NCBI GenBank assembly: GCA_002469915.1
Contig: DKOG01000224.1
Coordinates: forward strand, 1-13,750
Direction of reading: 5' to 3'
Origin: Bacteroidetes bacterium UBA7368
Lineage (GTDB): Bacteria; Bacteroidota; Rhodothermia; Rhodothermales; UBA10348
DNA: 13,750 bases
Both the position numbers and the translations under genes were made by a program. Position 1 is the first letter of the stretch; each line of letters begins with the position of its first letter. Of this stretch, positions 1 through 7,894 are shown piece by piece. A model generated the notes under the pieces. That model had not been told where the DNA came from and made no database searches. It saw only the letters and a program-made list of their open reading frames with translations.

Positions 1-213
1 AACATATCACTTAATGGTGATGCGGATCGACTCGTGTCTATTTTTGTCGTGGATTTACTAGGACGTCGCGTAGCAACGTTGGCCGAAGGCAAACGGGCCG
101 GGGACATTGGCACAGTGACCTGGAATGCCGGGGAGGTGCCTGCCGGTATGTATTTCACCGTGGTTAATGATGGGTTTCGATACACTGTTAAGTCGGTTAT
201 TCACACCAACTAA
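1..213 (+). CDS. Secreted protein, C-terminal end with T9SS type A-like sorting tail (partial)
   Basis: The reading frame is open from base 1 to a TAA at 211-213, giving the last 70 residues of a protein that begins outside the window. The tail has the pattern of a type IX secretion C-terminal sorting domain or FlgD-like Ig fold: a V-D-L-L-G-R-R-V-A-T-L segment, then a Gly-rich turn, T-W-N-A, and V-P-A-G-M-Y-F-T-V, ending in a short beta strand with a basic residue (Y-T-V-K-S-V-I). In Bacteroidota such tails send proteins through the outer membrane for surface anchoring or release. The body of the protein is not visible, so its function is unknown. Its stop overlaps the next start as TAATG, which suggests translational coupling to the following lipoprotein. 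The family assignment is by pattern only; a generic FlgD-like Ig domain is the main alternative. Confidence 0.7.
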   Translation, partial: NISLNGDADRLVSIFVVDLLGRRVATLAEGKRAGDIGTVTWNAGEVPAGMYFTVVNDGFRYTVKSVIHTN

Positions 214-1730
214 TGGTCTCCCGGTTCTCATATCTGTGGATCGTACTACTGGTACTTGGAGGGTGTAACTCGGAGAATCACGATTCAGAGATTCTTGTCA
301 GGGTAGGAAGTGCTTCCATCACGGTTAAGGAGTTTAATCAGGATTTTGAACAGGGTTTCCCTGAACTCAAGCAGGGATCAGATCCCCAAATGGCCTATTT
401 AGAGCGCATGATTGCGGAACAGCTCTTGGCTCAGGCTGGATATCGTATCAGTTTGGATTCTTTAGCTCTCGTGCAAGGCCAAATTAAAAGCTTGACGGAA
501 GAGCTTCTGGTAGGGCGCGTGTTTGAAGAAGATGCTGCGCGTTCAGTCGTAGTAACACCTGCTGATATTGATTCCCTTCGCAGGTTGGACGCGATTCAAA
601 TCGCATTACGATTCTTGCCTGCATCAGATTTAGAGTCTGCTGAGCAGCTTCGGACAGCCTATGTTGAAAATGGATTCTATTCGGCCGTTGCACAACTGTC
701 TGCCAGCGAAGAAGGGATGCATCATCTACGACCGCAAGACTTGGAAACTGATTTGGTCTCTCCGTCTTCTTTGGATCCCGTTGTTTGGGAAGCAATTCGT
801 ACTCTACCACTCGAACAGGTTTCGTCTCCTATTTCCTATCGAGGAGGATTTCTTCTAGTGGAGGTGATGGATATTCTCAGAACACCCATTACTGCCGAGC
901 CTGGGGTCGAAGAATGGGCGCGTTACGAGCAGGTAGCTTTCGCTGAAAAATCCCGTACAGCAGCTCGTTCACTGATTCAGCGCACCGTCGCTGATAGAGA
1001 TCTCCGTCTGAAAGGAGCTGCTTTCAGACGGCTTGAGCAGGCCCTGTGGAATTGGCTCTCAAAAGGCCAGGAAAATGAAAAAACAGGGACTCTTAGTCTT
1101 TGGCATCGTCTCGCCATGGATTCAACGTCAGCGACTGAGGCTGTACGGAATCTGGAGGCGCAGACCATTATGGAAACGAGTGAACGGTCATGGACCGTCG
1201 CTGAGTTTTTAGCTGATTATCCTCATAATCGATATCCACTTTCTCTTCGCTCACAAGACGAATTCAGGAGTGACTATTACAACGCGTTTGGACTTTTAGT
1301 GAGGGATCGGTTATTCATTCGAAAAGCCCTGGATGAAGGGTTTGATGAGACCCCTGAGCTTGTTGTCGAGGTCGAACGCTGGACAGATAAGTGGGTCTAC
1401 GAAGCATACAAAAACCAGGTCGCAGATAGGATTACTGTCGCAGAGGAGGACCTTCTTCTTTATTTCGAGAGATATCGGTCTGATTGGCCTGATGACGTAT
1501 CTCTAGAGTCTGTACGCGTTGAAGTAGAGGATCAAGTACGCCGGGCGAAGATGATCGCCGCTTTAGACCGTGAACTGATTGATCTTCGCATGCAGATCCC
1601 CGTCGAGATAGACTACAGTGTTCTAGAGCAAGTGAACAGTACTGCACTCGACTTGCATTCTCCTTCCGTTCAGTTGTTTAAAGCCAGTACCGGTCGCCCA
1701 GCGTGGCCAGTTACTGACTATGGACTCTAA
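213..1730 (+). CDS. SurA/PpiC-like peptidyl-prolyl isomerase-type lipoprotein
   Basis: This is a 505-residue protein with a lipoprotein signal peptide: a basic start, a hydrophobic core at residues 7-15, and a lipobox L-G-G-C with the acceptor Cys at 18. Residues 27-110 resemble the N-terminal region of SurA-like chaperones (V-G-S-A-S-I-T-V-K-E-F, then a helical M-I-A-E-Q-L-L block). Residues 115-222 look like a degenerate parvulin domain: a helix with spaced Glu/Ala, a stretch resembling the G-x-L loop, then W-E-A-I-R-T-L-P-L-E-Q-V-S-S-P-I and G-G-F-L-L-V-E-V-M-D. The second half is helical, with further SurA-N-like segments around 330-450. It probably acts in the periplasm, anchored to a membrane, assisting folding of exported proteins. 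Isomerase activity is doubtful because the parvulin core is poorly conserved. It follows a secreted-protein gene by a TAATG overlap and precedes glpK by 18 bp. Confidence 0.65.
   Translation: MVSRFSYLWIVLLVLGGCNSENHDSEILVRVGSASITVKEFNQDFEQGFPELKQGSDPQMAYLERMIAEQLLAQAGYRISLDSLALVQGQIKSLTEELLVGRVFEEDAARSVVVTPADIDSLRRLDAIQIALRFLPASDLESAEQLRTAYVENGFYSAVAQLSASEEGMHHLRPQDLETDLVSPSSLDPVVWEAIRTLPLEQVSSPISYRGGFLLVEVMDILRTPITAEPGVEEWARYEQVAFAEKSRTAARSLIQRTVADRDLRLKGAAFRRLEQALWNWLSKGQENEKTGTLSLWHRLAMDSTSATEAVRNLEAQTIMETSERSWTVAEFLADYPHNRYPLSLRSQDEFRSDYYNAFGLLVRDRLFIRKALDEGFDETPELVVEVERWTDKWVYEAYKNQVADRITVAEEDLLLYFERYRSDWPDDVSLESVRVEVEDQVRRAKMIAALDRELIDLRMQIPVEIDYSVLEQVNSTALDLHSPSVQLFKASTGRPAWPVTDYGL
1004..1031. 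repeat. Perfect 11-bp inverted repeat with 6-nt loop inside the lipoprotein gene
   Basis: The arms CCGTCTGAAAG (1004-1014) and CTTTCAGACGG (1021-1031) are exact reverse complements around the loop GAGCTG. The hairpin lies inside codons 264-273 of the SurA-like lipoprotein. No T-tract follows on either strand, so a standard intrinsic terminator is unlikely. It may be a folded mRNA element, a protein site, or chance. Confidence 0.6.
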
Positions 1731-1748
1731 AACCAGACCTTAGCCGAT

Positions 1749-3251
1749 ATGAGATACATTCTTTCTCTTGACCAAGGCACGACCAGTTCTCGGGCCATCC
1801 TTTTTGACCGGAAAGGTAACATTGTAGAAGTAGCTCAGAAAGAGTTCACTCAGTTCTTTCCTCAACCCGGTTGGGTAGAGCACGATGCCACTGAGATATG
1901 GGAGACACAATTAGCGGTGACTCAGGAGGTGCTAAGGAGCGTGGGTTCGGATGGATCAGATGTTGCAGGAATTGGGATTACGAACCAGCGTGAGACGACG
2001 GTTGTATGGGACCGAAGAACAGGTCAGCCCATTTCTAAAGCTATTGTGTGGCAAGATCGTCGAACTGCAGGCTTTTGTGATGAGCTGAAGGAGGGAGGCT
2101 TAGAGGATGATGTGCGATCGAGGAGTGGCTTGGTCGTGGATGCATACTTTTCCGGGACCAAGGTCCGATGGATTCTGGATAACGTCCCCGGTTCGCGAGA
2201 AGCTGCAGAGGAAGGACATTTAGCATTTGGGACCATAGACAGTTGGCTCATCTGGAATTTGACCGGAGGAAGGGTCCACGCTACGGACCCCTCGAATGCG
2301 TCGCGTACCATGCTATATAACATTAATGAGCTGGAATGGGATGATGTACTTCTCAGTCTTCTGGATGTACCGAGCTCAATGCTTCCCGATGTTTATCCCT
2401 CAAGTGGGGTTGTTGGGACCTGCGAAAAGTCCCTTTTTGGTACTGAAATTCCAATTTCTGGGATAGCTGGTGATCAACAGGCAGCGCTATTTGGTCAGGT
2501 GTGTGTGGATTCCGGAATGGTGAAGAATACTTACGGTACCGGGTGTTTCATGCTCATGAATACAGGTGGGAGTGCGATTGAATCCCAAAACAATCTTCTT
2601 ACAACCGTTGCGTGGCAGATCGGAAATGAGACTACCTATGCGTTGGAGGGTAGTGTTTTTATCGGAGGTGCTGTTGTGCAGTGGCTGCGGGATGGCTTGG
2701 GTATAATTGAGACCTCCTCGGACGTGGAGCAGCTTGCTGCGACTGTAGAGTCTAGCGAAGGTGTATACCTCGTTCCTGCGTTCGCAGGACTGGGCGCCCC
2801 TCACTGGGATCCGTATGCACGAGGTGTACTCGTAGGATTGACCCGGGGATCTTCAGCAGCGCACATTGCGCGGGCTGCGTTGGACAGTATTGCATTTCAG
2901 AGCGCCGATCTGGTTCGCGCCATGGAAACCGATTCAGGCATTCAGCTTGCCAGTATGAGAGTCGATGGAGGAGCAGCTGCCAACAATATTCTGATGCAGT
3001 TCCAAGCTGATCTATTGGGCGTTTCTGTGGTCCGACCTCGCATTGTGGAGACCACAGCTCAAGGAGCGGCTTATTTAGCTGGATTGGCAGTTGGCTTTTG
3101 GAGCGGGATCCCTGAACTAAAGGCGCTTTGGGAAAAAGACCGAACATTTGATTCGCATATGTCTGAAGGCAAGCGAGAATCGCTAACTCAAACCTGGAAA
3201 CGTGCTCTCGACCGGTCAAAAGGCTGGATAGAATCAAAGACGCATGAATGA
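1749..3251 (+). CDS. glpK: Glycerol kinase
   Basis: This enzyme phosphorylates glycerol with ATP to give sn-glycerol 3-phosphate in the cytoplasm. It is 500 residues long, the usual length for the family, and matches E. coli GlpK along its whole length as I recall that sequence. Visible signatures are the N-terminal phosphate-binding D-Q-G-T-T-S-S-R (8-15), G-I-T-N-Q-R-E-T-T with glycerol-contacting R81 and E82, Y133 in the A-Y-F-S-G-T-K segment, and [13 protein letters not shown] with the catalytic base D242. The N-T-Y-G-T-G-C-F nucleotide-site segment and the C-terminal [10 protein letters not shown] motif are also present. It begins 18 bp after the lipoprotein gene and its end overlaps glpD by 8 bp. 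No Shine-Dalgarno sequence is visible before the ATG, as is common in Bacteroidota. No truncation or odd residue was seen. Confidence 0.97.
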   Translation: MRYILSLDQGTTSSRAILFDRKGNIVEVAQKEFTQFFPQPGWVEHDATEIWETQLAVTQEVLRSVGSDGSDVAGIGITNQRETTVVWDRRTGQPISKAIVWQDRRTAGFCDELKEGGLEDDVRSRSGLVVDAYFSGTKVRWILDNVPGSREAAEEGHLAFGTIDSWLIWNLTGGRVHATDPSNASRTMLYNINELEWDDVLLSLLDVPSSMLPDVYPSSGVVGTCEKSLFGTEIPISGIAGDQQAALFGQVCVDSGMVKNTYGTGCFMLMNTGGSAIESQNNLLTTVAWQIGNETTYALEGSVFIGGAVVQWLRDGLGIIETSSDVEQLAATVESSEGVYLVPAFAGLGAPHWDPYARGVLVGLTRGSSAAHIARAALDSIAFQSADLVRAMETDSGIQLASMRVDGGAAANNILMQFQADLLGVSVVRPRIVETTAQGAAYLAGLAVGFWSGIPELKALWEKDRTFDSHMSEGKRESLTQTWKRALDRSKGWIESKTHE

Positions 3252-4857
3252 CTCTAATTCCCAGCAACCCACCGCGATGAAGTCAGTAAGGCCCGCGGGT
3301 TCTCTCGATCGCGAAACTGCTCTTGTCGATGTGCGAGAGGGTGGTGTGTGGGACGTTGTGATCATCGGAGGAGGTGCAACAGGACTAGGGGCAGCAGTAG
3401 ACGCGGCCTCACGCGGATTACGCACCCTCCTGCTTGAGCGTGATGACTTTGCAAAAGGAACTTCGAGTCGAAGTACAAAACTTGTTCATGGTGGCGTTCG
3501 CTATCTGAAACAAGGGCGCCTACTTATGGTGATGAAAGCGCTCCGTGAGCGGGATAGGTTACTTGCGAATGCTCCTCATCTTGTCACTCTCGAACAATTT
3601 GTAGTGCCTTGTCGCAACTATGCAGAAATAGGATTCTATGCTGCCGGACTCAAAATGTATGACCTACTAGCTGCGGGACGGGGTCTTCCATCTTCCCGCA
3701 TACTGGGTCGTGGTGCAATCATCCAAAAACAGGAAGGGGTAAACCAAACTTCTCTTGCTGGAGGTATTCAATATTCGGATGGCCAGTTTGACGATGCGCG
3801 TTTGGCTCTTGTATTGGCTCAGACCTGTGTTCGAGAAGGAGGGACGGTTCTGAATTACTGCAAGGTAACCGCTCTCTCAAAGAGTGCACAGATGGTAAAT
3901 GTGCAGGCCATGGACGTAGAAACGGGCGAAGAGTTCAGCCTGATGGCTCGGAGCGTCGTTAATGCTACAGGAGTTTTTGCGGATGCTGTACGCAATATGG
4001 AGGGTTACGAGAAGGATCGTTTGATTCGAGCCAGTCAAGGTGTTCACTTGGTGCTGCCTCGAACATTTCTACCTGGATCGGCAGCCATCATGGTCCCCAG
4101 GACAGATGACGGACGGGTTTTGTTTTGTATCCCGTGGAAAGGGCATGTATTGTTGGGTACGACAGATACACCCGTGGAATCGATTGATTCCGAGCCACAA
4201 GCACTCGAGGAAGAGATTACTTTTTTGATAGAGCATGCTGGCAAGTATTTGAAGAAGGCTCCTTCTCGTTCTGATGTTTTGAGTGTTTTCGTGGGACTAC
4301 GTCCCCTCATCGGTGACTTAGAAGGGCCGACGAAATCACTTTCTCGCGAGCATGTGATCAAGGTGTCAGAATCCGGTATGATTACTATTGCGGGAGGTAA
4401 ATGGACCACCTATCGGCATATGGCTGAGCAGGTTATTGATCGAGTTTGCCAGCAGATTGGAGCCTCTGATCGCAAGTGCATGACTCGAAATCTGTCTCTT
4501 TATGGTGCCAGTAATGATCATGATCATCAGAGGTTGTATAGTGAGTATGGCTCCGACCGGGAAGCCGTTCTCGAAACCATTCGTGAAGAAGATCATGGTC
4601 AGGAACTCTTACATCCCGATCTTTCGTACGTTGTTGGGCAGGTAACCTGGGCGATGCGATGTGAGATGGCTCGTACCGTGGAGGATGTGCTCGCTCGCCG
4701 AACACGTGCCCTCTTCCTTAATGCGGCTGCAAGCAAGAGTATGGCACCTGTAGTTGCACGCACAATGGCTGAATACTTGAATAGAGACTCGACCTGGATA
4801 GAGAACCAAGTTGCTTCCTTTACGTCGCTGGCTTCTCACTATGAGCTGCAACCCTGA
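3244..4857 (+). CDS. glpD: FAD-dependent glycerol-3-phosphate dehydrogenase
   Basis: This is the aerobic respiratory enzyme that oxidises sn-glycerol 3-phosphate to dihydroxyacetone phosphate, reducing FAD and passing electrons to quinone at the inner membrane face. It has 537 residues, somewhat longer than the 501 of E. coli GlpD. The FAD-binding Rossmann motif I-G-G-G-A-T-G-L-G begins at residue 41 and ends in an acidic L-L-L-E-R. It is followed by the family signature [17 protein letters not shown] (72-88). Further on are [24 protein letters not shown] and [12 protein letters not shown], and a C-terminal helical domain with [14 protein letters not shown]. The start at 3244 lies inside the end of glpK; an in-frame ATG at 3277 would also keep the whole domain. 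The overlap with glpK supports cotranscription. Confidence 0.96.
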   Translation: MNDSNSQQPTAMKSVRPAGSLDRETALVDVREGGVWDVVIIGGGATGLGAAVDAASRGLRTLLLERDDFAKGTSSRSTKLVHGGVRYLKQGRLLMVMKALRERDRLLANAPHLVTLEQFVVPCRNYAEIGFYAAGLKMYDLLAAGRGLPSSRILGRGAIIQKQEGVNQTSLAGGIQYSDGQFDDARLALVLAQTCVREGGTVLNYCKVTALSKSAQMVNVQAMDVETGEEFSLMARSVVNATGVFADAVRNMEGYEKDRLIRASQGVHLVLPRTFLPGSAAIMVPRTDDGRVLFCIPWKGHVLLGTTDTPVESIDSEPQALEEEITFLIEHAGKYLKKAPSRSDVLSVFVGLRPLIGDLEGPTKSLSREHVIKVSESGMITIAGGKWTTYRHMAEQVIDRVCQQIGASDRKCMTRNLSLYGASNDHDHQRLYSEYGSDREAVLETIREEDHGQELLHPDLSYVVGQVTWAMRCEMARTVEDVLARRTRALFLNAAASKSMAPVVARTMAEYLNRDSTWIENQVASFTSLASHYELQP

Positions 4858-4870
4858 TTAGAGTTCAGGG
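4852..4870 (+). repeat. Short hairpin spanning the glpD stop codon
   Basis: The arms CCCTGA (4852-4857, which includes the TGA stop) and TCAGGG (4865-4870) are exact reverse complements around a 7-nt loop, followed by an A/T-rich run. The stem is only 6 bp and the following T content is weak. It could be an mRNA-processing or attenuation point between glpD and the phosphodiesterase gene, or chance. Confidence 0.3.
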
Positions 4871-4894
4871 ATATAATTTCCTTCGTTAACTTTT

Positions 4895-5779
4895 ATGACT
4901 CACATGAATAGCTACTCCAGAATTATTCCGTTGCTTGTACTAGCGGGTTTGCTCGGATGTACTCCGAAGGTTGATTTCGATCTTCAGGGACATCGGGGAG
5001 CACGAGGTCTTCTTCCTGAAAACTCGATTCCTAGTTTTCTGATGGCATCAGATCTCGGGGTTAATACCATCGAGATGGATGTGGTTGTGGCTGCAGATTC
5101 TCAGGTCGTCGTATCACATGATCCTCAGATGTCGGCTGGGATCTGTTCTCATCCGGATGGAACGCCTGTCACGGAGGAGGATGAGCAGGTGCTCACGTTA
5201 TTTACGATGTCCTACGAACAAATAGCCGCTTTTGACTGTGGTATAAGAGGAAACGAACGATTTCCGGATCAAGAGTCGCTGTCTGTGCAGAAGCCGCTTC
5301 TTATTGATGCGCTTCGTGCCATTGAGGCACACTCAGAGGTCCCATTACGATATAATATCGAGATCAAGTCCAAGGAAGAAGGAGATGGTGTACTCCATCC
5401 AGACGTAGGCACCTTTGCAGAACTTGTTTACGAAGTCCTGGACGAGTTGGGACTGATGGATCGAGCCATCGTCCAGTCTTTCGACCCGCGAGCCCTCGAA
5501 GCGTTTAAACTTCTTGAACCGGAGGCTACGCTAGCCTTTTTAGTGAGCAACGAAATGGGTTTCGAACCTAATATGGGGCGTCTCAGTTTTCGTCCTCAGA
5601 TCTACAGTCCTAACCACAAGCTTGTCGATCAATCGCTAGTAGACTCCGTTCATGGATTGGGGATGACTATTGTGCCGTGGACGGTAAACGAAACAGACCG
5701 AATGGAAGAGCTTCTTATTCTTGGGGTGGATGGGCTTATTACTGACTATCCCGATCGCGGAGCAGCCCTCAAACCATAA
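4895..5779 (+). CDS. Glycerophosphodiester phosphodiesterase, lipoprotein
   Basis: This enzyme hydrolyses glycerophosphodiesters (deacylated phospholipid head groups) to glycerol 3-phosphate and an alcohol. The N-terminus is a lipoprotein signal: a hydrophobic stretch from residue 10 and a lipobox L-L-G-C with Cys22, so the enzyme is exported and membrane-anchored. The GDPD fold begins directly afterwards with G-H-R-G-A-R-G (catalytic H33, R34) and P-E-N-S (E42). It continues with T-I-E-M-D-V (metal-binding E60 and D62), S-H-D-P (catalytic H75), N-I-E-I-K and Q-S-F-D-P-R. Near the end are V-P-W-T-V-N and G-V-D-G-L-I-T-D-Y-P. The length of 294 residues is ordinary for the family. An alternative start is the ATG at 4904, which keeps the signal peptide. 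It sits 37 bp after glpD and 28 bp before the aquaglyceroporin. The product is probably made outside the cytoplasm and taken up by the GlpT encoded downstream. Confidence 0.93.
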   Translation: MTHMNSYSRIIPLLVLAGLLGCTPKVDFDLQGHRGARGLLPENSIPSFLMASDLGVNTIEMDVVVAADSQVVVSHDPQMSAGICSHPDGTPVTEEDEQVLTLFTMSYEQIAAFDCGIRGNERFPDQESLSVQKPLLIDALRAIEAHSEVPLRYNIEIKSKEEGDGVLHPDVGTFAELVYEVLDELGLMDRAIVQSFDPRALEAFKLLEPEATLAFLVSNEMGFEPNMGRLSFRPQIYSPNHKLVDQSLVDSVHGLGMTIVPWTVNETDRMEELLILGVDGLITDYPDRGAALKP

Positions 5780-5807
5780 CGGCTTTCACTTAGACTCGGA
5801 TAGATAA

Positions 5808-6524
5808 ATGACACCCTTTTTGGCAGAAATACTCGGAACAGCACTGCTTATTCTTCTTGGAAACGGCACTGTTGCAAACGTCGTGTTAGGTAAAACCAAA
5901 GGACATGATAGCGGCTGGATTGTTATTTCCGTCGGTTGGGGATTGGCCGTGTTTGTCGGCGTCTTTGCGGTTGCAGCGATTAGTGGTGCGCATATAAATC
6001 CAGCCGTGACGCTAGGCCTTGCTGTGGCTGGAAAGTTTTCATGGTCATTGGTACCGTCTTACATGGCTGCTCAGTTTATAGGAGCAGCTATCGGGGCTTT
6101 CTTGGTATGGCTGCATTATCGCCCTCATTTCGCCGCTACAGAAAACGCTGATGCTATGCTGGCCGTATTCTGCACCGCTCCGGCCATTCGTGAAACAGGG
6201 TCTAACTTGATATCAGAGATTATCGGGACATTCGTACTCGTTTTTGGTGTTTTACTTTTGGCGGCACCGGAGATAGGTCTTGGCGCTCTTGATGCCCTTC
6301 CCGTTGCCTTGCTAGTTCTTGTTATTGGCATTGCCTTGGGAGGCACGACAGGCTACGCAATCAATCCGGCTCGAGACCTCGCACCACGACTGATACACGC
6401 TTTACTTCCTATTCCAGGCAAGAGGGATAGTGATTGGAGCTATTCTTGGATCCCAGTGGTCGGTCCGGTTATCGGAGCCTTGATCGCAGCCGGACTCTTT
6501 GTATTGATTGGAGCAACAGCATGA
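5808..6524 (+). CDS. glpF: Aquaglyceroporin / glycerol uptake facilitator (MIP family)
   Basis: This is a 238-residue inner-membrane channel with about six membrane segments. The two half-helix motifs are H-I-N-P-A-V-T (N64-P65-A66) and A-I-N-P-A-R-D (N185-P186-A187). The Asp after the second NPAR is typical of glycerol rather than water channels. Using recalled E. coli GlpF numbering, its selectivity filter residues W48, G191, F200 and R206 correspond to W44, G173, Y182 and R188 here, so the filter is the wide glycerol type with Phe replaced by Tyr. It is shorter than E. coli GlpF (281 residues), mainly at the C-terminus and in loops. It lies 28 bp after the phosphodiesterase gene, and its TGA overlaps the glpT start by 4 bp (ATGA). 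It probably lets glycerol diffuse in to be trapped by the kinase. A general MIP channel for other small polyols is the alternative. Confidence 0.92.
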   Translation: MTPFLAEILGTALLILLGNGTVANVVLGKTKGHDSGWIVISVGWGLAVFVGVFAVAAISGAHINPAVTLGLAVAGKFSWSLVPSYMAAQFIGAAIGAFLVWLHYRPHFAATENADAMLAVFCTAPAIRETGSNLISEIIGTFVLVFGVLLLAAPEIGLGALDALPVALLVLVIGIALGGTTGYAINPARDLAPRLIHALLPIPGKRDSDWSYSWIPVVGPVIGALIAAGLFVLIGATA

Positions 6525-7864
6525 TCGGATTATTACGTCCGCCTTCTCATGCGGAACGAGTTCCGAAGGCCGAGACCGATAAGGAATATCGGCGCCTCAG
6601 GTTGCAGGTTTTCATGGGAGTTTTTGTCGGCTACGCTGGCTACTACTTTGTCCGAAAGAACTTTTCTCTGGCGATGCCCTACCTCATTGAGGAGGGATAC
6701 ACAAGGACAGAACTTGGATTTGCTTTATCTGGCATTGCCATTGCCTACGGATTGTCCAAATTCTTGATGGGAAGTGTTTCTGATCGAAGCAATGCCCGAA
6801 CATTTATGGCATTGGGCCTGGCTGTCAGTTCGGTTATCATGATTGTCTTGGGGACCGTGCCATTTGCGACGGCTTCCGTTACGATGATGTTCACTCTTTT
6901 GCTGCTGAACGGCTGGTTTCAAGGAATGGGGTGGCCACCTTCCGGCCGAACTATGGTGCATTGGTTTTCAGCCAGTGAGCGAGGCACCAAAATGGCGTTT
7001 TGGAATGTGGCGCATAATGTGGGCGGAGGTCTTGTTGGCCCCATTGCCATCCTCGGAGTCGCCGTTTTTTCAGATTGGCACGCCATTCTCTACACCCACG
7101 GATTGCTATCACTGCTGGTCGTGGTATTTATTCTGCTCACAGTTCGGGATACGCCGCAAAGTCAGGGTCTTCCTCCCATCGAAGAACACCGAAACGACTA
7201 TCCGAAAACGTTCGAATATGAGGCCACTCATGAAAAAGAGTTCTCTACCAAGGAGATCTTTTTTGGGCATGTCTTTAACAACAAGCTTTTATGGAGCATT
7301 GCCTTAGCTAATGCCTTTGTTTATTTGGTTCGCTACGGTGTGCTTGATTGGGCACCGACCTATTTGGGGGAAGTGAAGCAATTTTCATTCGACGACTCCA
7401 GTTGGGCCTATGCCCTCTATGAATGGGCAGGCATCCCAGGCACGCTTCTGTGTGGATGGATGTCGGATAAGTTTTTCCGAGGACGACGTGCTCCAGTCAG
7501 TATCGTTTACATGTTCTTGACCGGTATCTGCGTTGTCATCTATTGGCTTAATCCACCAGGAAATCCGGCACTAGACATTGCTATGCTAATTGCGATTGGA
7601 TTCCTTATCTACGGGCCTGTTATGCTGATTGGGGTCCATGCGCTAGATCTGGTCCCTAAGAAAGCGGCAGGGACTGCTGCTGGCTTTACTGGCTTATTTG
7701 GATATGTTGGTGGCGCAGTATCTGCTAATGTTGTAATTGGTGCGCTGGTAGATTCCTATGGTTGGGATGCTGGATTCCTTTTGATCGCAGGATCATGCGT
7801 TGTAGCCATTATTCTCATCGCGATGACATGGAAATCCGAGCAGCGCTCGTTAGGGCATGTATAG
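6521..7864 (+). CDS. glpT: Glycerol-3-phosphate:phosphate antiporter (MFS)
   Basis: GlpT imports glycerol 3-phosphate in exchange for inorganic phosphate across the inner membrane. The 447-residue form starting at 6521 aligns from its first residue with E. coli GlpT as recalled. Residues R45 (in Y-Y-F-V-R-K-N-F), K80 (G-L-S-K-F-L-M-G-S-V-S-D-R) and H165 (W-N-V-A-H-N-V-G-G-G) fall at the same numbers as the E. coli substrate-site residues, and R271 corresponds to R269. W-F-Q-G-M-G-W-P-P, R-D-T-P-Q-S, E-W-A-G-I-P-G-T-L-L-C-G-W-M-S-D-K and K-K-A-A-G-T-A-A-G-F-T-G-L-F-G-Y are also present. The frame stays open upstream to an ATG at 6434, but that 29-residue extension lies inside the aquaporin gene and is not family-like, so the ATGA-overlap start was chosen. 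The related UhpT and PgtP transporters are less likely given the match and the context. Confidence 0.96.
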   Translation: MIGLLRPPSHAERVPKAETDKEYRRLRLQVFMGVFVGYAGYYFVRKNFSLAMPYLIEEGYTRTELGFALSGIAIAYGLSKFLMGSVSDRSNARTFMALGLAVSSVIMIVLGTVPFATASVTMMFTLLLLNGWFQGMGWPPSGRTMVHWFSASERGTKMAFWNVAHNVGGGLVGPIAILGVAVFSDWHAILYTHGLLSLLVVVFILLTVRDTPQSQGLPPIEEHRNDYPKTFEYEATHEKEFSTKEIFFGHVFNNKLLWSIALANAFVYLVRYGVLDWAPTYLGEVKQFSFDDSSWAYALYEWAGIPGTLLCGWMSDKFFRGRRAPVSIVYMFLTGICVVIYWLNPPGNPALDIAMLIAIGFLIYGPVMLIGVHALDLVPKKAAGTAAGFTGLFGYVGGAVSANVVIGALVDSYGWDAGFLLIAGSCVVAIILIAMTWKSEQRSLGHV

Positions 7865-7894
7865 TGGTAGGTGTGACCGATCTTAGTGCGCAGT

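Noticed and set aside
2752..3267. A 171-residue open frame antisense to glpK
   Set aside because: It lies opposite a certain gene, has no domain-like composition, and is best explained as a shadow of glpK codons.
4514..4527. A 14-bp palindrome made of GATCAT repeats in glpD
   Set aside because: It comes from consecutive Asp and His codons (N-D-H-D-H) and needs no special explanation.
4872..4877. TATAAT just upstream of the phosphodiesterase gene, as a -10 box
   Set aside because: No -35-like sequence lies at the right distance, and the organism appears to use a TTTG/TAnnTTTG type promoter.
6434..6520. A 29-residue N-terminal extension of glpT from the ATG at 6434
   Set aside because: It lies wholly inside the aquaglyceroporin gene in another frame, and the family match begins at the ATG at 6521.
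7865..7894. An intrinsic terminator between the convergent glpT and receptor genes
   Set aside because: The 30-bp gap contains no stem of useful length and no T-tract on either strand.
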